Below, in pieces: positions 17,707 through 27,055 of a stretch of DNA of 64,000 bases. Numbering within the stretch: the first letter of the stretch is position 1; every line of letters starts with the position of its first letter. This stretch comes from an uncultured Lachnospiraceae bacterium (GTDB lineage: Bacteria > Bacillota > Clostridia > Lachnospirales > Lachnospiraceae): the NCBI GenBank assembly GCA_934438085.1, contig CAKSBC010000005.1, forward strand, positions 55,702 to 119,701, in the 5' to 3' direction. The notes below the pieces were generated by a model, which had not been told where the DNA came from, searched no databases, and saw only the letters and a program-made list of their open reading frames with translations. Made by a program: the position numbers and the translations under genes.

Positions 17707-19236
17707 TTACAGTCTTTCCATGACTCTGTACCCGACAAGATACTCATCCACCTGACTGGCACAGTCACGTCCCTCAGCTATAGCTCTCACAACAAGTGAA
17801 GCGCCTATACGCATATCTCCTGCGATAAATAATCCCGGAATCTCTGTTTTATGCTCTGATCTTAGCTTTTCAAAGAATTTGTCATCTTCCTTCTTTTCAC
17901 CTTCAAATGCTTTTATCACAGACTCATCACATCCGGAAAAGCCTGATGCGATAATAAGAAGATCGGCAGGAAGCAATTGTTCACTGCCTGCAGCTTCAAT
18001 ATAAGCTCTGTCCTTTCTCTTAAGGCCGACGATTTCAAGCTCTTTGAGCTTATTCTTATCATCAGTGACAATACTCTTTACTCCGGTTTCAAATACACGT
18101 ATGTCCTTTCCGTATACCGATATTGCTTCCTCCTGCCCGTAGCCAAGATTTCCGCTGTCATCATAATCCGGCCATATAACACTGCGCCCTCCTCCTTCGG
18201 AGCGTCTGATAAGCTGAGTTATCGAGGCAGCCTTCTGTCTTACAGCTGTAGCTATACAGTCATTTGCGGTATCTCCTGCTCCGACTACAACTACATTAAG
18301 GCCTTTTGCACTTATCTCAGTAACACCATCAAGCAGATGCTTTATCTCTGCCTTCAGATAATCCATTGCATAGTATACGCCGCTTATATCCTTTCCTTTG
18401 GTTTTAGCAGTCTCCCAGGCTTCAAGCTTTCTCGGCACCTCAGCTCCGCAGCAAAGTACGACTGCATCATACTTTTTCATCAGCTCCGCTGCTGTGATAT
18501 GCTTTATTTCGCCTGCACTTACTGCAGTTACTGCATTTTCATCAATTGCAGCATCCTTTGTGACAGCAGTATTACATACAAACTCTACGCCTTCCTGCTC
18601 CATAAGCTTAATGCGTCGCTCTACAACAGACTTATCAAGCTTCATGTTAGGGATACCGTACATAAGCAGTCCTCCTGCACGGTCGGCTTTCTCATATACA
18701 GTCACACTATGTCCTCTATGGTTAAGCTGATCCGCGCATGCAAGTCCTGCCGGACCGCTTCCTATAACAGCAACCTTCTTTCCGGAACGTATTTCAGGGA
18801 TCCTTGGTTCTATAAGTCCGTCTTTAAATGCTTTCTCAATTATAAACAGTTCATTTTCATGCACTGTTACCGGGCTTTCATATTTCCCGTTTATGCAGGC
18901 TCTTTCACAAAGCGCCGGACATACTCTTCCGGTAAATTCAGGGAAATTGTTGGTTTTTAAAAGTCTGTCCAGAGCATGGCTGTAGTTTCCGTTATATACC
19001 TCATCATTCCACTCAGGAATAAGATTATGAAGCGGGCAGCCTATGCGCTTTCCGTTATATTGTATTGCTGACTGACAGAACGGAACGCCGCAGTTCATAC
19101 ATCTTGCACCTTGTCTGCGTCTTGCTTCCTCATCAAGCTGCTGCCTAAACTCGTCAAAGCTTTTTATTCTCTCGCCAGGAGCTAAGACAGTATTATCCGA
19201 TCGGTCATATTCTAAAAATCCTGTCGGCTTTCCCAT
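17707..19236 (-). CDS. gltD: Glutamate synthase small (beta) subunit
   Basis: NAD(P)H-oxidising subunit that passes electrons to GltB. 509 residues. The N-terminal ferredoxin-like part carries two cluster motifs (CMNCGVPFCQ near 41-50, with the distal CPLHN; and CPALCERACING near 106-117). A FAD-binding VAVIGSGPAGLACADQL begins near 150, and a second nucleotide fold VVVVGAGDTANDCIATAV near 310. The C-terminal GDMRIGASLVVRAIAEGRDCA closes the FAD site. The gene starts 2 bases after gltB stops, with AAGGAGG in the end of gltB, so translation is coupled. Confidence 0.96.
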   Translation of the reverse strand: MGKPTGFLEYDRSDNTVLAPGERIKSFDEFRQQLDEEARRRQGARCMNCGVPFCQSAIQYNGKRIGCPLHNLIPEWNDEVYNGNYSHALDRLLKTNNFPEFTGRVCPALCERACINGKYESPVTVHENELFIIEKAFKDGLIEPRIPEIRSGKKVAVIGSGPAGLACADQLNHRGHSVTVYEKADRAGGLLMYGIPNMKLDKSVVERRIKLMEQEGVEFVCNTAVTKDAAIDENAVTAVSAGEIKHITAAELMKKYDAVVLCCGAEVPRKLEAWETAKTKGKDISGVYYAMDYLKAEIKHLLDGVTEISAKGLNVVVVGAGDTANDCIATAVRQKAASITQLIRRSEGGGRSVIWPDYDDSGNLGYGQEEAISVYGKDIRVFETGVKSIVTDDKNKLKELEIVGLKRKDRAYIEAAGSEQLLPADLLIIASGFSGCDESVIKAFEGEKKEDDKFFEKLRSEHKTEIPGLFIAGDMRIGASLVVRAIAEGRDCASQVDEYLVGYRVMERL

Positions 19237-19238
19237 CT

Positions 19239-22200
19239 TTATCTGCCTCCTTTCTTAATGCTTAAGAATGCCTCGAGCACGGCATCATCATGCTTCATGC
19301 CCTTTTCTTCAAATTCTGCAATAACATGCAGCATCTTCTGATAATCCTTAGGTATTATCTTTTTAAAGCTAGGGATATGCGCTTTGAAATCCTTTAATAT
19401 TCTTGCCGCAAGCTCTGAGCCCGTCTCTTTATAATAATCCGTGATTATATCATGAAGCTCGGATATGTCCTGCTTCTCACTTACGGTACTGATATTGATC
19501 ATATCCTTGTTCAGTCTCTTATAAAGAGAATGATCCTCATCAAGCACATAGGCAATACCGCCGCTCATACCTGCCGCAAGATTCTTACCGGTCGCTCCCA
19601 AAATTACCGCACGTCCGTCTGTCATATACTCAAGACCGTGATCTCCGCAGCCCTCGGCAACAGCCACAGCTCCTGAGTTTCTGACACAGAATCTCTCTCC
19701 CGCAACTCCGCACACATATGCGGTGCCGCTTGTCGCACCGTAGAGTGCAACATTTCCTATGATAATGTTATCAGATGCCTTGATACGGCTTGTTTTCGGA
19801 GGAACGACCACCAGCTTGCCTCCTGAGAGTCCCTTTCCGAAGTAATCATTGGCATCTCCTTCAAGTCTTATCGTAAGTCCTGAAGGTATAAATGCGCCAA
19901 AGGACTGTCCTCCGCTTCCGTGACATTTTACTGTAAATGTATCCGTCGGAAGCTTAGTGCCGCATCTTCTCGTTATTTCAGATCCAAGAAGCGTTCCGAA
20001 GGTCCTGTCAGTACTGCTGACATTCACTTCCTCAGTGTGTGAAATTCCTTTCTTGATGGCATTCTTGAACTTTGGCAGCAATATGCGTTCATCCACGGTT
20101 TTCTCAAGCTCAAAGTCATATACATCCTCAGGCTCAAAATGCTTCTTCTCAGCATTTGCATAGCTTACATCAACTATCTTGTCGACACTTACAGACATTG
20201 CTCTTTCGGTCTTCAGCTTGCTTCTCTTCTTAAGCAGGTCACAGCGTCCTACCATCTCATCAATGGTACGAACTCCAAGCTTTGCCATGATTTCTCTAAG
20301 TTCCTCTGCTATATACAGCATGAAGTTCATGACATACTCCGGCTTTCCGGCGAAACGCTTTCTGAGCTCTTCATTCTGAGTTGCTATTCCGGCCGGACAG
20401 GTGTCAAGATTACATACTCTCATCATCATGCATCCCATAGCAACCAACGGTGCTGTGGCAAAGCCGAATTCCTCAGCTCCAAGCAATGCAGCAATCGCAA
20501 CATCACGTCCGCTCATCAATTTACCGTCTGCCTCTATGATAACTCGACTTCTGAGCCCCGAATCGATAAGTGACTGATGTGCCTCAGAAACACCAAGCTC
20601 CCACGGAAGTCCCGCATTATGTATAGAATTACGCGGTGCAGCGCCTGTTCCTCCGTCAAAGCCCGATATAAGTATTACCTGAGCTCCTGCCTTTGCAACA
20701 CCTGATGCAATAGTGCCTACACCTGCTTCTGATACCAGCTTTACCGAGATCCTTGCATTATGATTGGCATTCTTGCAGTCAAATATCAGCTGCGCCAGAT
20801 CCTCTATTGAATAAATATCATGATGCGGCGGCGGTGAAATAAGTGCCACCCCCGGCGTAGAGTATCTGCAATGTGCTATCCACGGATATACCTTGGAGGC
20901 AGGAAGATGTCCGCCCTCTCCCGGCTTAGCTCCCTGTGCAAGCTTTATTTGTATCTCTTTAGCGCTGTTTAAATATTCGCTTGTAACTCCGAAACGACCT
21001 GAGGCAACCTGCTTTATCGCAGAGTTTCTCTCTGTGCCGTAGCGCTCCGGATTTTCTCCTCCTTCGCCTGAATTTGACTTTCCTCCGAGTCTGTTCATGG
21101 CTATTGCCATACATTCATGTGCTTCAATAGAGATTGAGCCATAGCTCATTGCTCCTGTCTTAAAGCGCTTTACGATCTCACTCGCAGACTCGACCTCAGA
21201 GATGTCTATACCGCCATCCTCAGGATAATTGAAATCCAGTAATGAACGCAGCGTATGAGGTCTGTTCTCTGCATCAACACAGCTCGTATATTCCTTGAAT
21301 TTTTCATAGCTTCCAGTCCTTACCGCCTGCTGAAGAGTAAGTATTGTCATCGGATCGTATAGATGATCCTCCTTATCGCCTCCGGCTCTTCTCTTATGGA
21401 AGCCATAGCTCTCAAGTGTGGTGTCAAGGCTGAGTCTGAGTGGATCGAAAGCCTGATTATGCAGATAAATGACCGAATCATTGATCTCTTCAAGTCCTAT
21501 GCCTCCTACACGGCTTATTGTGTTCGTAAAGTATTTATCTATAACATCCTTACGTATGCCGACAGCTTCAAATATCTGTGCCGACTGATATGACTGGAGT
21601 GTTGATATTCCCATCTTTGAAGCCACTTCAACTATTCCGTCCAAAACAGCCTTATTATAATCATCAATGGCAATGTGAGGCTCCTTATCCAGCATGCCCC
21701 TCTCTATGACTTCCTCTATACATTCATGCGCAAGATAAGGATTGATAGCGCGTGCACCGTAGCCCAGAAGCATTGCAAACTGATGAACATCTCTCGGCTC
21801 TGCACTTTCTATGATGATTGACACAGCAGTTCTCTTACGAGTCCTTATAAGATGATGCTCTATCGATGAAACCGCTAACAGTGAAGGAATAGCCAAATGA
21901 TTCTCATCCACGCCTCTGTCCGAAAGGATTATGATATTACAGCCGTCTCTGTAGGCTGCATCGACCTTGATAGCAAGCTGTTCAAGCGCTCTCTCAAGTG
22001 AGGTATACTTATAATACAGCAATGAAACCGTCTTGCTCTTAAAGCCCGGTCTGTCAAGCGCCTTGATCTTCAGCAGGTCTACTCCTGTAAGTATCGGATT
22101 ATGCACCTCTATCTCGGTACAGTTCTCAGCACTCTCCTTTAACAGATTTCCGTCCGAACCTATAAATACCGTCGTATCCGTTACTATCTTTTCTCTGAGT

Positions 22201-23783
22201 GAGTCTATCGGCGGATTTGTTACCTGTGCAAACATCTGTTTAAAATAGCTAAAAAGCGACTGATGCTTCTCTGAAAGCACGGCAAGCGGAATATCTATTC
22301 CCATAGATGCCGTCGGTTCTGCACCGTTTTTCGCCATAGGTATTATCAGATCCTTCACATCCTCGTAGGTATAGCCAAAGGCCTTATACAGCTGATCTCT
22401 GCGAGTCTGATCATATACATCCACCTTCTTATTCGGTACCGGAAGATCGGCAAGGTGCAGCAGATTCATGTCCAGCCATTCACCGTAAGGATGAAGCGTG
22501 CTGTAATGATGCTTACATTCTTCGTCTGAAATGATCCTCTTATTCAAGGTATCAATAAGCAGGATCTTTCCAGGCATAAGTCTTGATTTCTTAACTATAT
22601 GCTCTTCCGGAATTTCTACGGCTCCTACCTCAGACGAAAGAATAAGATGGTCATCATCTGTTATATAATATCTGGACGGTCTGAGTCCGTTTCTGTCAAG
22701 TATCGCACCTACAAGGTCACCGTCTGAAAACAGTATCGAGGCTGGACCGTCCCAAGGCTCCATCATAGTCGCATAATAATGATAAAAATCCTGCTTTTCC
22801 CTATCCATGTACTCCATATGGCGCCACGGCTCCGGAATAGTTATCATTACTGCCAGCGGAAGCTCCATGCCGCTCATATACAGAAACTCAAGAGTATTGT
22901 CAAGCATTGCAGAATCAGAGCCGCTCTGTCTTATGACCGGAAGCACCTTATCTATATCATTGCCAAGACATCCGGCGCTCATGGTCTCTTCCCTTGCAAC
23001 CATTCTGTCCACATTTCCGCGAATAGTATTGATCTCACCGTTATGAAGTATGAAACGATACGGATGCGCACGTTCCCACGAAGGTGTGGTATTAGTTGAA
23101 AAGCGTGAGTGTACCATGGCAATTGCCGTCTTAAAGTCTTTATCCTGCAGATCCTCATAGAAGCGTCTGAGCTGTCCTACAAGAAACATTCCCTTATAAA
23201 CCACTGTTCTGGATGAACATGATACTACAAATGTCTCATCATTGGACTGCTCAAACTCTCTGCGCAGTATATAGAGCCTTCTGTCGAATTCAATTCCCTT
23301 TTTTACATCCTCAGGCCTTTCAAGAAAGCACTGTTTGATATAAGGCATGCACTCCAGAGCCGCACGGCCTAGTATCTCCGGATGAATAGGCACATCTCTC
23401 CATCCCAATACCTTTACTCCGTTTTTCTGAGCTATGATTTCAAACATCTCCTGAGAGAAATTACGCTTAACCTTATCCTGCGGAAAGAAGAACATGCCGA
23501 CTCCGTAATCACGTTCTTCTCCAAGCTCAATACCGAGTTTAGCTGCGGCCTTTTTATAAAGCTTGTGCGGTATCTGAGAAAGTATGCCGACACCGTCTCC
23601 GACCTTTCCGCTTGCATCCTTTCCCGCTCTGTGTTCAAGCTTCTCAACTATGTGCAGCGCCTTATCAAGCGTTTCATTATCCTTGACACCATTAATGCTT
23701 ACGACAGCTCCTATACCGCAGGCATCATGCTCCATTCCATCCAAGTTTATCTCGGGTTCAAACTGTCTTTCTGATATATTCAT
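19239..23783 (-). CDS. gltB: Glutamate synthase large (alpha) subunit
   Basis: Makes glutamate from glutamine and 2-oxoglutarate, about 1,514 residues. A short propeptide precedes Cys22 (HDACGIGA), the N-terminal nucleophile of the glutaminase domain after cleavage. The central domain leads to the FMN-binding synthase domain (GEGGENPERYGTERNSAIKQ region, KLAQGAKPGEGGHLPASKV). The 3Fe-4S motif Cx5Cx4C is in MGCMMMRVCNLDTCPAGIAT. The C-terminal GXGXG helix domain starts near residue 1260. The ATG at 23783 with AGGGGGA upstream is preferred to the adjacent TTG. Operon with gltD; gltBD is commonly nitrogen-regulated. Confidence 0.96.
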   Translation of the reverse strand: MNISERQFEPEINLDGMEHDACGIGAVVSINGVKDNETLDKALHIVEKLEHRAGKDASGKVGDGVGILSQIPHKLYKKAAAKLGIELGEERDYGVGMFFFPQDKVKRNFSQEMFEIIAQKNGVKVLGWRDVPIHPEILGRAALECMPYIKQCFLERPEDVKKGIEFDRRLYILRREFEQSNDETFVVSCSSRTVVYKGMFLVGQLRRFYEDLQDKDFKTAIAMVHSRFSTNTTPSWERAHPYRFILHNGEINTIRGNVDRMVAREETMSAGCLGNDIDKVLPVIRQSGSDSAMLDNTLEFLYMSGMELPLAVMITIPEPWRHMEYMDREKQDFYHYYATMMEPWDGPASILFSDGDLVGAILDRNGLRPSRYYITDDDHLILSSEVGAVEIPEEHIVKKSRLMPGKILLIDTLNKRIISDEECKHHYSTLHPYGEWLDMNLLHLADLPVPNKKVDVYDQTRRDQLYKAFGYTYEDVKDLIIPMAKNGAEPTASMGIDIPLAVLSEKHQSLFSYFKQMFAQVTNPPIDSLREKIVTDTTVFIGSDGNLLKESAENCTEIEVHNPILTGVDLLKIKALDRPGFKSKTVSLLYYKYTSLERALEQLAIKVDAAYRDGCNIIILSDRGVDENHLAIPSLLAVSSIEHHLIRTRKRTAVSIIIESAEPRDVHQFAMLLGYGARAINPYLAHECIEEVIERGMLDKEPHIAIDDYNKAVLDGIVEVASKMGISTLQSYQSAQIFEAVGIRKDVIDKYFTNTISRVGGIGLEEINDSVIYLHNQAFDPLRLSLDTTLESYGFHKRRAGGDKEDHLYDPMTILTLQQAVRTGSYEKFKEYTSCVDAENRPHTLRSLLDFNYPEDGGIDISEVESASEIVKRFKTGAMSYGSISIEAHECMAIAMNRLGGKSNSGEGGENPERYGTERNSAIKQVASGRFGVTSEYLNSAKEIQIKLAQGAKPGEGGHLPASKVYPWIAHCRYSTPGVALISPPPHHDIYSIEDLAQLIFDCKNANHNARISVKLVSEAGVGTIASGVAKAGAQVILISGFDGGTGAAPRNSIHNAGLPWELGVSEAHQSLIDSGLRSRVIIEADGKLMSGRDVAIAALLGAEEFGFATAPLVAMGCMMMRVCNLDTCPAGIATQNEELRKRFAGKPEYVMNFMLYIAEELREIMAKLGVRTIDEMVGRCDLLKKRSKLKTERAMSVSVDKIVDVSYANAEKKHFEPEDVYDFELEKTVDERILLPKFKNAIKKGISHTEEVNVSSTDRTFGTLLGSEITRRCGTKLPTDTFTVKCHGSGGQSFGAFIPSGLTIRLEGDANDYFGKGLSGGKLVVVPPKTSRIKASDNIIIGNVALYGATSGTAYVCGVAGERFCVRNSGAVAVAEGCGDHGLEYMTDGRAVILGATGKNLAAGMSGGIAYVLDEDHSLYKRLNKDMINISTVSEKQDISELHDIITDYYKETGSELAARILKDFKAHIPSFKKIIPKDYQKMLHVIAEFEEKGMKHDDAVLEAFLSIKKGGR

Positions 23784-23891
23784 CAAAAAATCCCCCTATC
23801 CTTAATTATTAATCGACAGCGACTGTTCCTTTATTTATTGAATCACCGCCGAAGCAAAACCATATAACGAATATTGCCTGTACACCCCTGA

Positions 23892-23907
23892 CTCTGACCC
23901 GTCAGAG
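23892..23907. promoter_or_regulatory. Palindrome upstream of gltB
   Basis: CTCTGAC-CC-GTCAGAG is a perfect 7-bp dyad with a 2-base centre, about 110 bases before the gltB start. The centre is too short for a good RNA loop, so a protein-binding site is more likely. The regulator is unknown. Confidence 0.45.
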
Positions 23908-23937
23908 ACGATTCATGGCAAATATAGTAAAAAAAAG

Positions 23938-23962
23938 CGCCGCAGTCTTTTAAACTGCGGCG
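23938..23962 (-). terminator. Intrinsic terminator of the relQ-bioY-hemC transcript
   Basis: A 9-bp GC-rich stem (CGCCGCAGT at 23938-23946 with ACTGCGGCG at 23954-23962) is followed on the minus strand by C then a run of eight T. Confidence 0.85.
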
Positions 23963-23980
23963 TCCTTGCCTTTTTGTAAT

Positions 23981-24020
23981 GTGATGTTATCACTGTGCCT
24001 TTTAGATGTGATATTATCAC
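23981..24020. repeat. Twin palindromes GTGATnTTATCAC, 27 bp apart
   Basis: GTGATGTTATCAC (23981-23993) and GTGATATTATCAC (24008-24020), both followed by TGTG, form a 27-bp direct repeat with a dyad in each unit. They lie in the hemC 3' region, upstream of the terminator. They look like operator sites, but no family was assigned. Confidence 0.6.
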
Positions 24021-24185
24021 TGTGTTTTATGTACGTCAATAAAAATTTTCTATATCTGATTCATTCTGCTGAGTCAAGTGACTTGTCAAACTAACTTCCA
24101 CCCCTCTTCTTCCAAAGATGGACCTTACTTATTACAAATAATGCAATGGAATTAAGTAATTCCAAATGCTATTCTTTTCTATGCT

Positions 24186-25160
24186 TTATATGTTTAACTT
24201 ACGTTTTTCTCCGTCAAGCATCAAAAAAATTTCTATATTTTTACCACCCTTGACATTATCTTCAGATATATTTATCCCCAATATATCTTCTGGCATATGT
24301 ATTTCCGAATAATTTAAAGCATGCGGAATTTCCGCATATATTCCAACCGGCACACTGCAGTCGGCTTTTAGCTTTCCAAAAACTGCCCGCTCTGTCTTAA
24401 ACCTGAGCATAGCGTGATCATCATTAATAGCTTCAAGCAAGCTGCGTGTTCTTTCATCAGTCTCACGGCACTCTGCCGCAAGAAGCCCCTGACAAGGCGA
24501 AGGAATAAAAATCTTTGTATCGAGTATGCAAAAATCAAAATCCTCCGAAAAATATCCGTCCGAAAGCCCATAACCCAGCCTGTCGAGTCCGGCCTTTGCC
24601 AAGACTATGGCATCATATTCACTGTCTCTCAGCTTTTTAAGACGAGTATCAACATTTCCTCTTATATTCCTGATTTCAAAATGTGCATCAGTACTGTAAG
24701 CATTGCCATTAATACTGCCTTGAAGATTCAACAGATCCAGAAGCTCTGCCTTTCTTCTCGGACTTCCTGTTCCTATTACAAGCTTTTGATCAGCGCTTAC
24801 TCTGACAGATCCGGACTTATCTATACCTAATTTATAAAGCTCGCCCTTCCTGGTGACTATCACATCTCTCGGATCAGCCTCGTCCGGCACCGAAGCTATC
24901 ATAAGTCCATCCATAAGCTCATACGGAAGATCCTTTGCGCTGTGAATAGCTGCATCTGCGTATCCTTCAAGCACAGCCTTTTCCAGCTCTCTTATAAACA
25001 GCCCGTCACCGCCTATTTTTGTTAGCTCACTTTTTCTGTCCTTATCGCCCTTTGTATTAACGATCAAAAGCTCAACGCTTTCGCCGAGCTTCTCTAATTT
25101 TTCTTTAACGATTTCAGTTTGTGCAAGAGCCAGTCTGCTCCCGCGAGTAGCAAGTATCAC
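24186..25160 (-). CDS. hemC: Hydroxymethylbilane synthase (porphobilinogen deaminase)
   Basis: Joins four porphobilinogen units into hydroxymethylbilane, the substrate of the HemD domain encoded at 12144-13817. 324 residues. N-terminal ATRGSRLALAQTEIV; HSAKDLPYEL near 94-103; the GTGSPRRKAELLDLL segment near 131-145; RGNVDTRLKKL near 170-180; and the cofactor Cys in KADCSVPVG near 268-276 to which dipyrromethane attaches. The start is probably GTG at 25160 (GGGGAATCATCAG upstream). It lies 26 bases after bioY on the same strand and is probably in one transcript with relQ and bioY. Confidence 0.93.
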   Translation of the reverse strand: MILATRGSRLALAQTEIVKEKLEKLGESVELLIVNTKGDKDRKSELTKIGGDGLFIRELEKAVLEGYADAAIHSAKDLPYELMDGLMIASVPDEADPRDVIVTRKGELYKLGIDKSGSVRVSADQKLVIGTGSPRRKAELLDLLNLQGSINGNAYSTDAHFEIRNIRGNVDTRLKKLRDSEYDAIVLAKAGLDRLGYGLSDGYFSEDFDFCILDTKIFIPSPCQGLLAAECRETDERTRSLLEAINDDHAMLRFKTERAVFGKLKADCSVPVGIYAEIPHALNYSEIHMPEDILGINISEDNVKGGKNIEIFLMLDGEKRKLNI

Positions 25161-25186
25161 CTGATGATTCCCCTGATTTTTCTGTA

Positions 25187-25870
25187 CTATGCTCCGGCTC
25201 TTATATGCTTAAGCATTGTCATTATACGTAAAGACATGAAGCCCGCCGCAACGGCTATCACTGTGTCTGCAGAAACCGTGCTTAAAAACCATATCATAAA
25301 TAGCTCCTTAAGGCCTATCGTCATTCCGCTTGTAAGAACAAAATTAAAGATCACATAATAATAGATAAGCCCGCATATATAGTATGCTGCCTCTCCCGCA
25401 ATACAGGAAATACACAATCTTTTCAGCTGTCTTTTTCTATGTGATTTTTTTGTATTTCCCGTGTTCTCATTTTGCTGTCCATGTACACCTTGTCTTACGG
25501 ATGCATTCAGCGATTCATATACAGCTCCTGCTGTAAATGCTGCTGCCGCAAAGCCTATGATAAAGCCAAAGGTCGGCTTCATTATATAATAAATACCGCC
25601 TCCGTGAGCAAATATAGGAAGTCCTATAAGTCCTAAAAATATATAGCAAAGTACGCTTAAGGCACCCCATTTCCGACCAAGGACACAGCCTGCAATAAGT
25701 GCAAAAAACAGCTGCAGACTTATAGTGACCTCAAATATTCCAAGCGGTATCATTATTTTTATATATGCACCCACAGCCATCAGGGCAGTAAAAAGCGCAC
25801 AGCATATAAGCTCATATGCACCGCTCTTAGGCACAGCTTTCTGATTTAAAATATCATAAGCTTCAGACAT
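25187..25870 (-). CDS. bioY: Biotin transporter BioY
   Basis: S-component of an energy-coupling-factor importer that captures biotin; the shared ECF ATPases and T-component are not in the window. 227 residues from ATG 25870, with about six helices. Family features are IPLGIFEVTISLQLFFALIA near residues 38-57 and GLPIFAHGGGIYYIMKPTFG near 85-104. An insertion of about 25 polar residues (SVRQGVHGQQNENTG... region) lies between later helices. Its start overlaps the end of the alarmone synthetase gene by 8 bases, so translation is coupled. No BirA-type operator was seen. Confidence 0.88.
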   Translation of the reverse strand: MSEAYDILNQKAVPKSGAYELICCALFTALMAVGAYIKIMIPLGIFEVTISLQLFFALIAGCVLGRKWGALSVLCYIFLGLIGLPIFAHGGGIYYIMKPTFGFIIGFAAAAFTAGAVYESLNASVRQGVHGQQNENTGNTKKSHRKRQLKRLCISCIAGEAAYYICGLIYYYVIFNFVLTSGMTIGLKELFMIWFLSTVSADTVIAVAAGFMSLRIMTMLKHIRAGA

Positions 25871-26588
25871 TTCCGTTGCCGCCTTTATAAAAATTATCAT
25901 TTGCAACAGCAAACTGAAGCTTTTCCATGCGCTGATCCAGCTCCGCACTTATATTGGCGCACTCCAGCAATTCATTAAAGATCTCTTCGCTGTCTTCTAT
26001 ATCCTTTTTATAACGTATTTTGTGCTCAAGACTTGCCCACCAGTCCATAGAAATCGTCCTGAACTGCACTTCGACCTTCATATTTCGCTTATGCTCAGAT
26101 AAGAAAATCGGTGTCTCTATTATCAGATGCAGACTTCTGTAGCCGTTTGGCTTAGGGTTTGCAATATAGTCCTTTTTCTTTATTAGTGTAACATCATCCT
26201 GCTTTAAAAACGAATCCGCAAGTCTGTATATATCTGCAGGATGTGAGCATATAACACGCACACCCGCAACATCAGTGATATTTTCCTCTATGCTTTCAAC
26301 TGTTATCGGCAGATTTCTGCGGTTCAGCTTCTCAAGAATACTTTCCGGAGACTTAAGTCTGCTCTTGATGGTTTCTATCGGATTACGATCATATTGCAGA
26401 GAAAGTTCCTCATCGAGTACATTAAACTTTGTTTCTACTTCCATAAGAGCACAGCGATAACAGCTCATGAGCTCAATATAAGGCTGGGAATACTTCTGCA
26501 GCCAGCCCTTAAGTTCATCCTGTCCGAACTGCTGACTCAGAACCCTTTTAAAATTACGCGCGTCTCTTTTATTTACAACGGCCTCCAT
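25863..26588 (-). CDS. relQ: Small alarmone synthetase (RelA/SpoT domain)
   Basis: GTP pyrophosphokinase that makes (p)ppGpp without the hydrolase and regulatory domains of RelA. 241 residues. The synthetase core is visible: ITDVAGVRVICSHPADIYRLA near 104-124, KDYIANPKPNGYRSLHLIIE near 139-158 and KVEVQFRTISMDWWASLEHK near 171-190. Helical flanks match the RelQ/YjbM class. ATG 26588 follows CGGAGGA. First gene of a unit with bioY and hemC, an unusual partnership. Assignment to RelQ rather than RelP is by overall wording only. Confidence 0.87.
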   Translation of the reverse strand: MEAVVNKRDARNFKRVLSQQFGQDELKGWLQKYSQPYIELMSCYRCALMEVETKFNVLDEELSLQYDRNPIETIKSRLKSPESILEKLNRRNLPITVESIEENITDVAGVRVICSHPADIYRLADSFLKQDDVTLIKKKDYIANPKPNGYRSLHLIIETPIFLSEHKRNMKVEVQFRTISMDWWASLEHKIRYKKDIEDSEEIFNELLECANISAELDQRMEKLQFAVANDNFYKGGNGNV

Positions 26589-27055
26589 TTATATTCCTCC
26601 GATTATGAAAAGGCAGCTTCAATGTCGACCCTTTCTTTTATATTTTGATGTAATCAAATTAAGTGTTGATTATATTCCATAGATTATAGTAAATTAATAT
26701 GTATAAAATATTAATTTTTTCTGTATTAGATTATTCTAATCAATTCTAAACTTCATTTTTATTTACTCATCGAATAGTTTGCAGTTTGATTACATTCTGG
26801 ATATGGTCCACCACAAGCTCTGCAGCCATAAGGAATTTGCGTTGGATACTTTCCTAATCTCTCACATATATATTTCTATTTTATTAAATTAATCACCTTA
26901 GTTTATGACTTACTATTTATTATACATCACCTTTTGCATGTTTTAAGAATATAAAAATATTTAAATTAAATTCTGCTTTTTTTTACAATTGCCGAATTTT
27001 ATTGAAATTATTTTTGAAATATCATATGCTTCCTATTACAAGGAGGTAAATAAAT
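26589..27055. other. AT-rich gap upstream of abiEi with a decayed Cys-rich frame
   Basis: 467 bases, very AT-rich, between relQ and the AbiE pair. It contains the minus-strand Cys-rich fragment at 26759-26875 and otherwise nothing coding. The GGAGG of abiEi is at its right end. No clear two-box promoter was seen for either flank. Confidence 0.5.
26759..26875 (-). pseudogene. Cys-rich coding remnant
   Basis: A stop-to-stop frame of 38 codons without a usable start reads ...CERLGKYPTQIPYG then CRACGGPYPECNQTANYSMSK. The CxxCGGPYPxC pattern looks like a real zinc-binding peptide end rather than noise. No ribosome site. Probably the tail of a lost gene next to the AbiE insertion. The family is not recognised. 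Confidence 0.35.

Larger units (their letters stand above)
23784..24185. other. Region between hemC and gltB with terminator and dyads
   Basis: 402 bases. From hemC towards gltB it holds two tandem 13-bp dyads (23981-24020), the hemC terminator (23938-23962), and a CTCTGAC/GTCAGAG palindrome (23892-23907) in the probable gltB promoter region. I see no convincing -35/-10 pair for gltB and no gene. Confidence 0.5.

Noticed and set aside
17977..18960. Long open frame antisense to gltD
   Set aside because: Low-complexity Cys/Tyr/Ser-rich translation with no family wording and no ribosome site; it is a shadow of the gltD codons.
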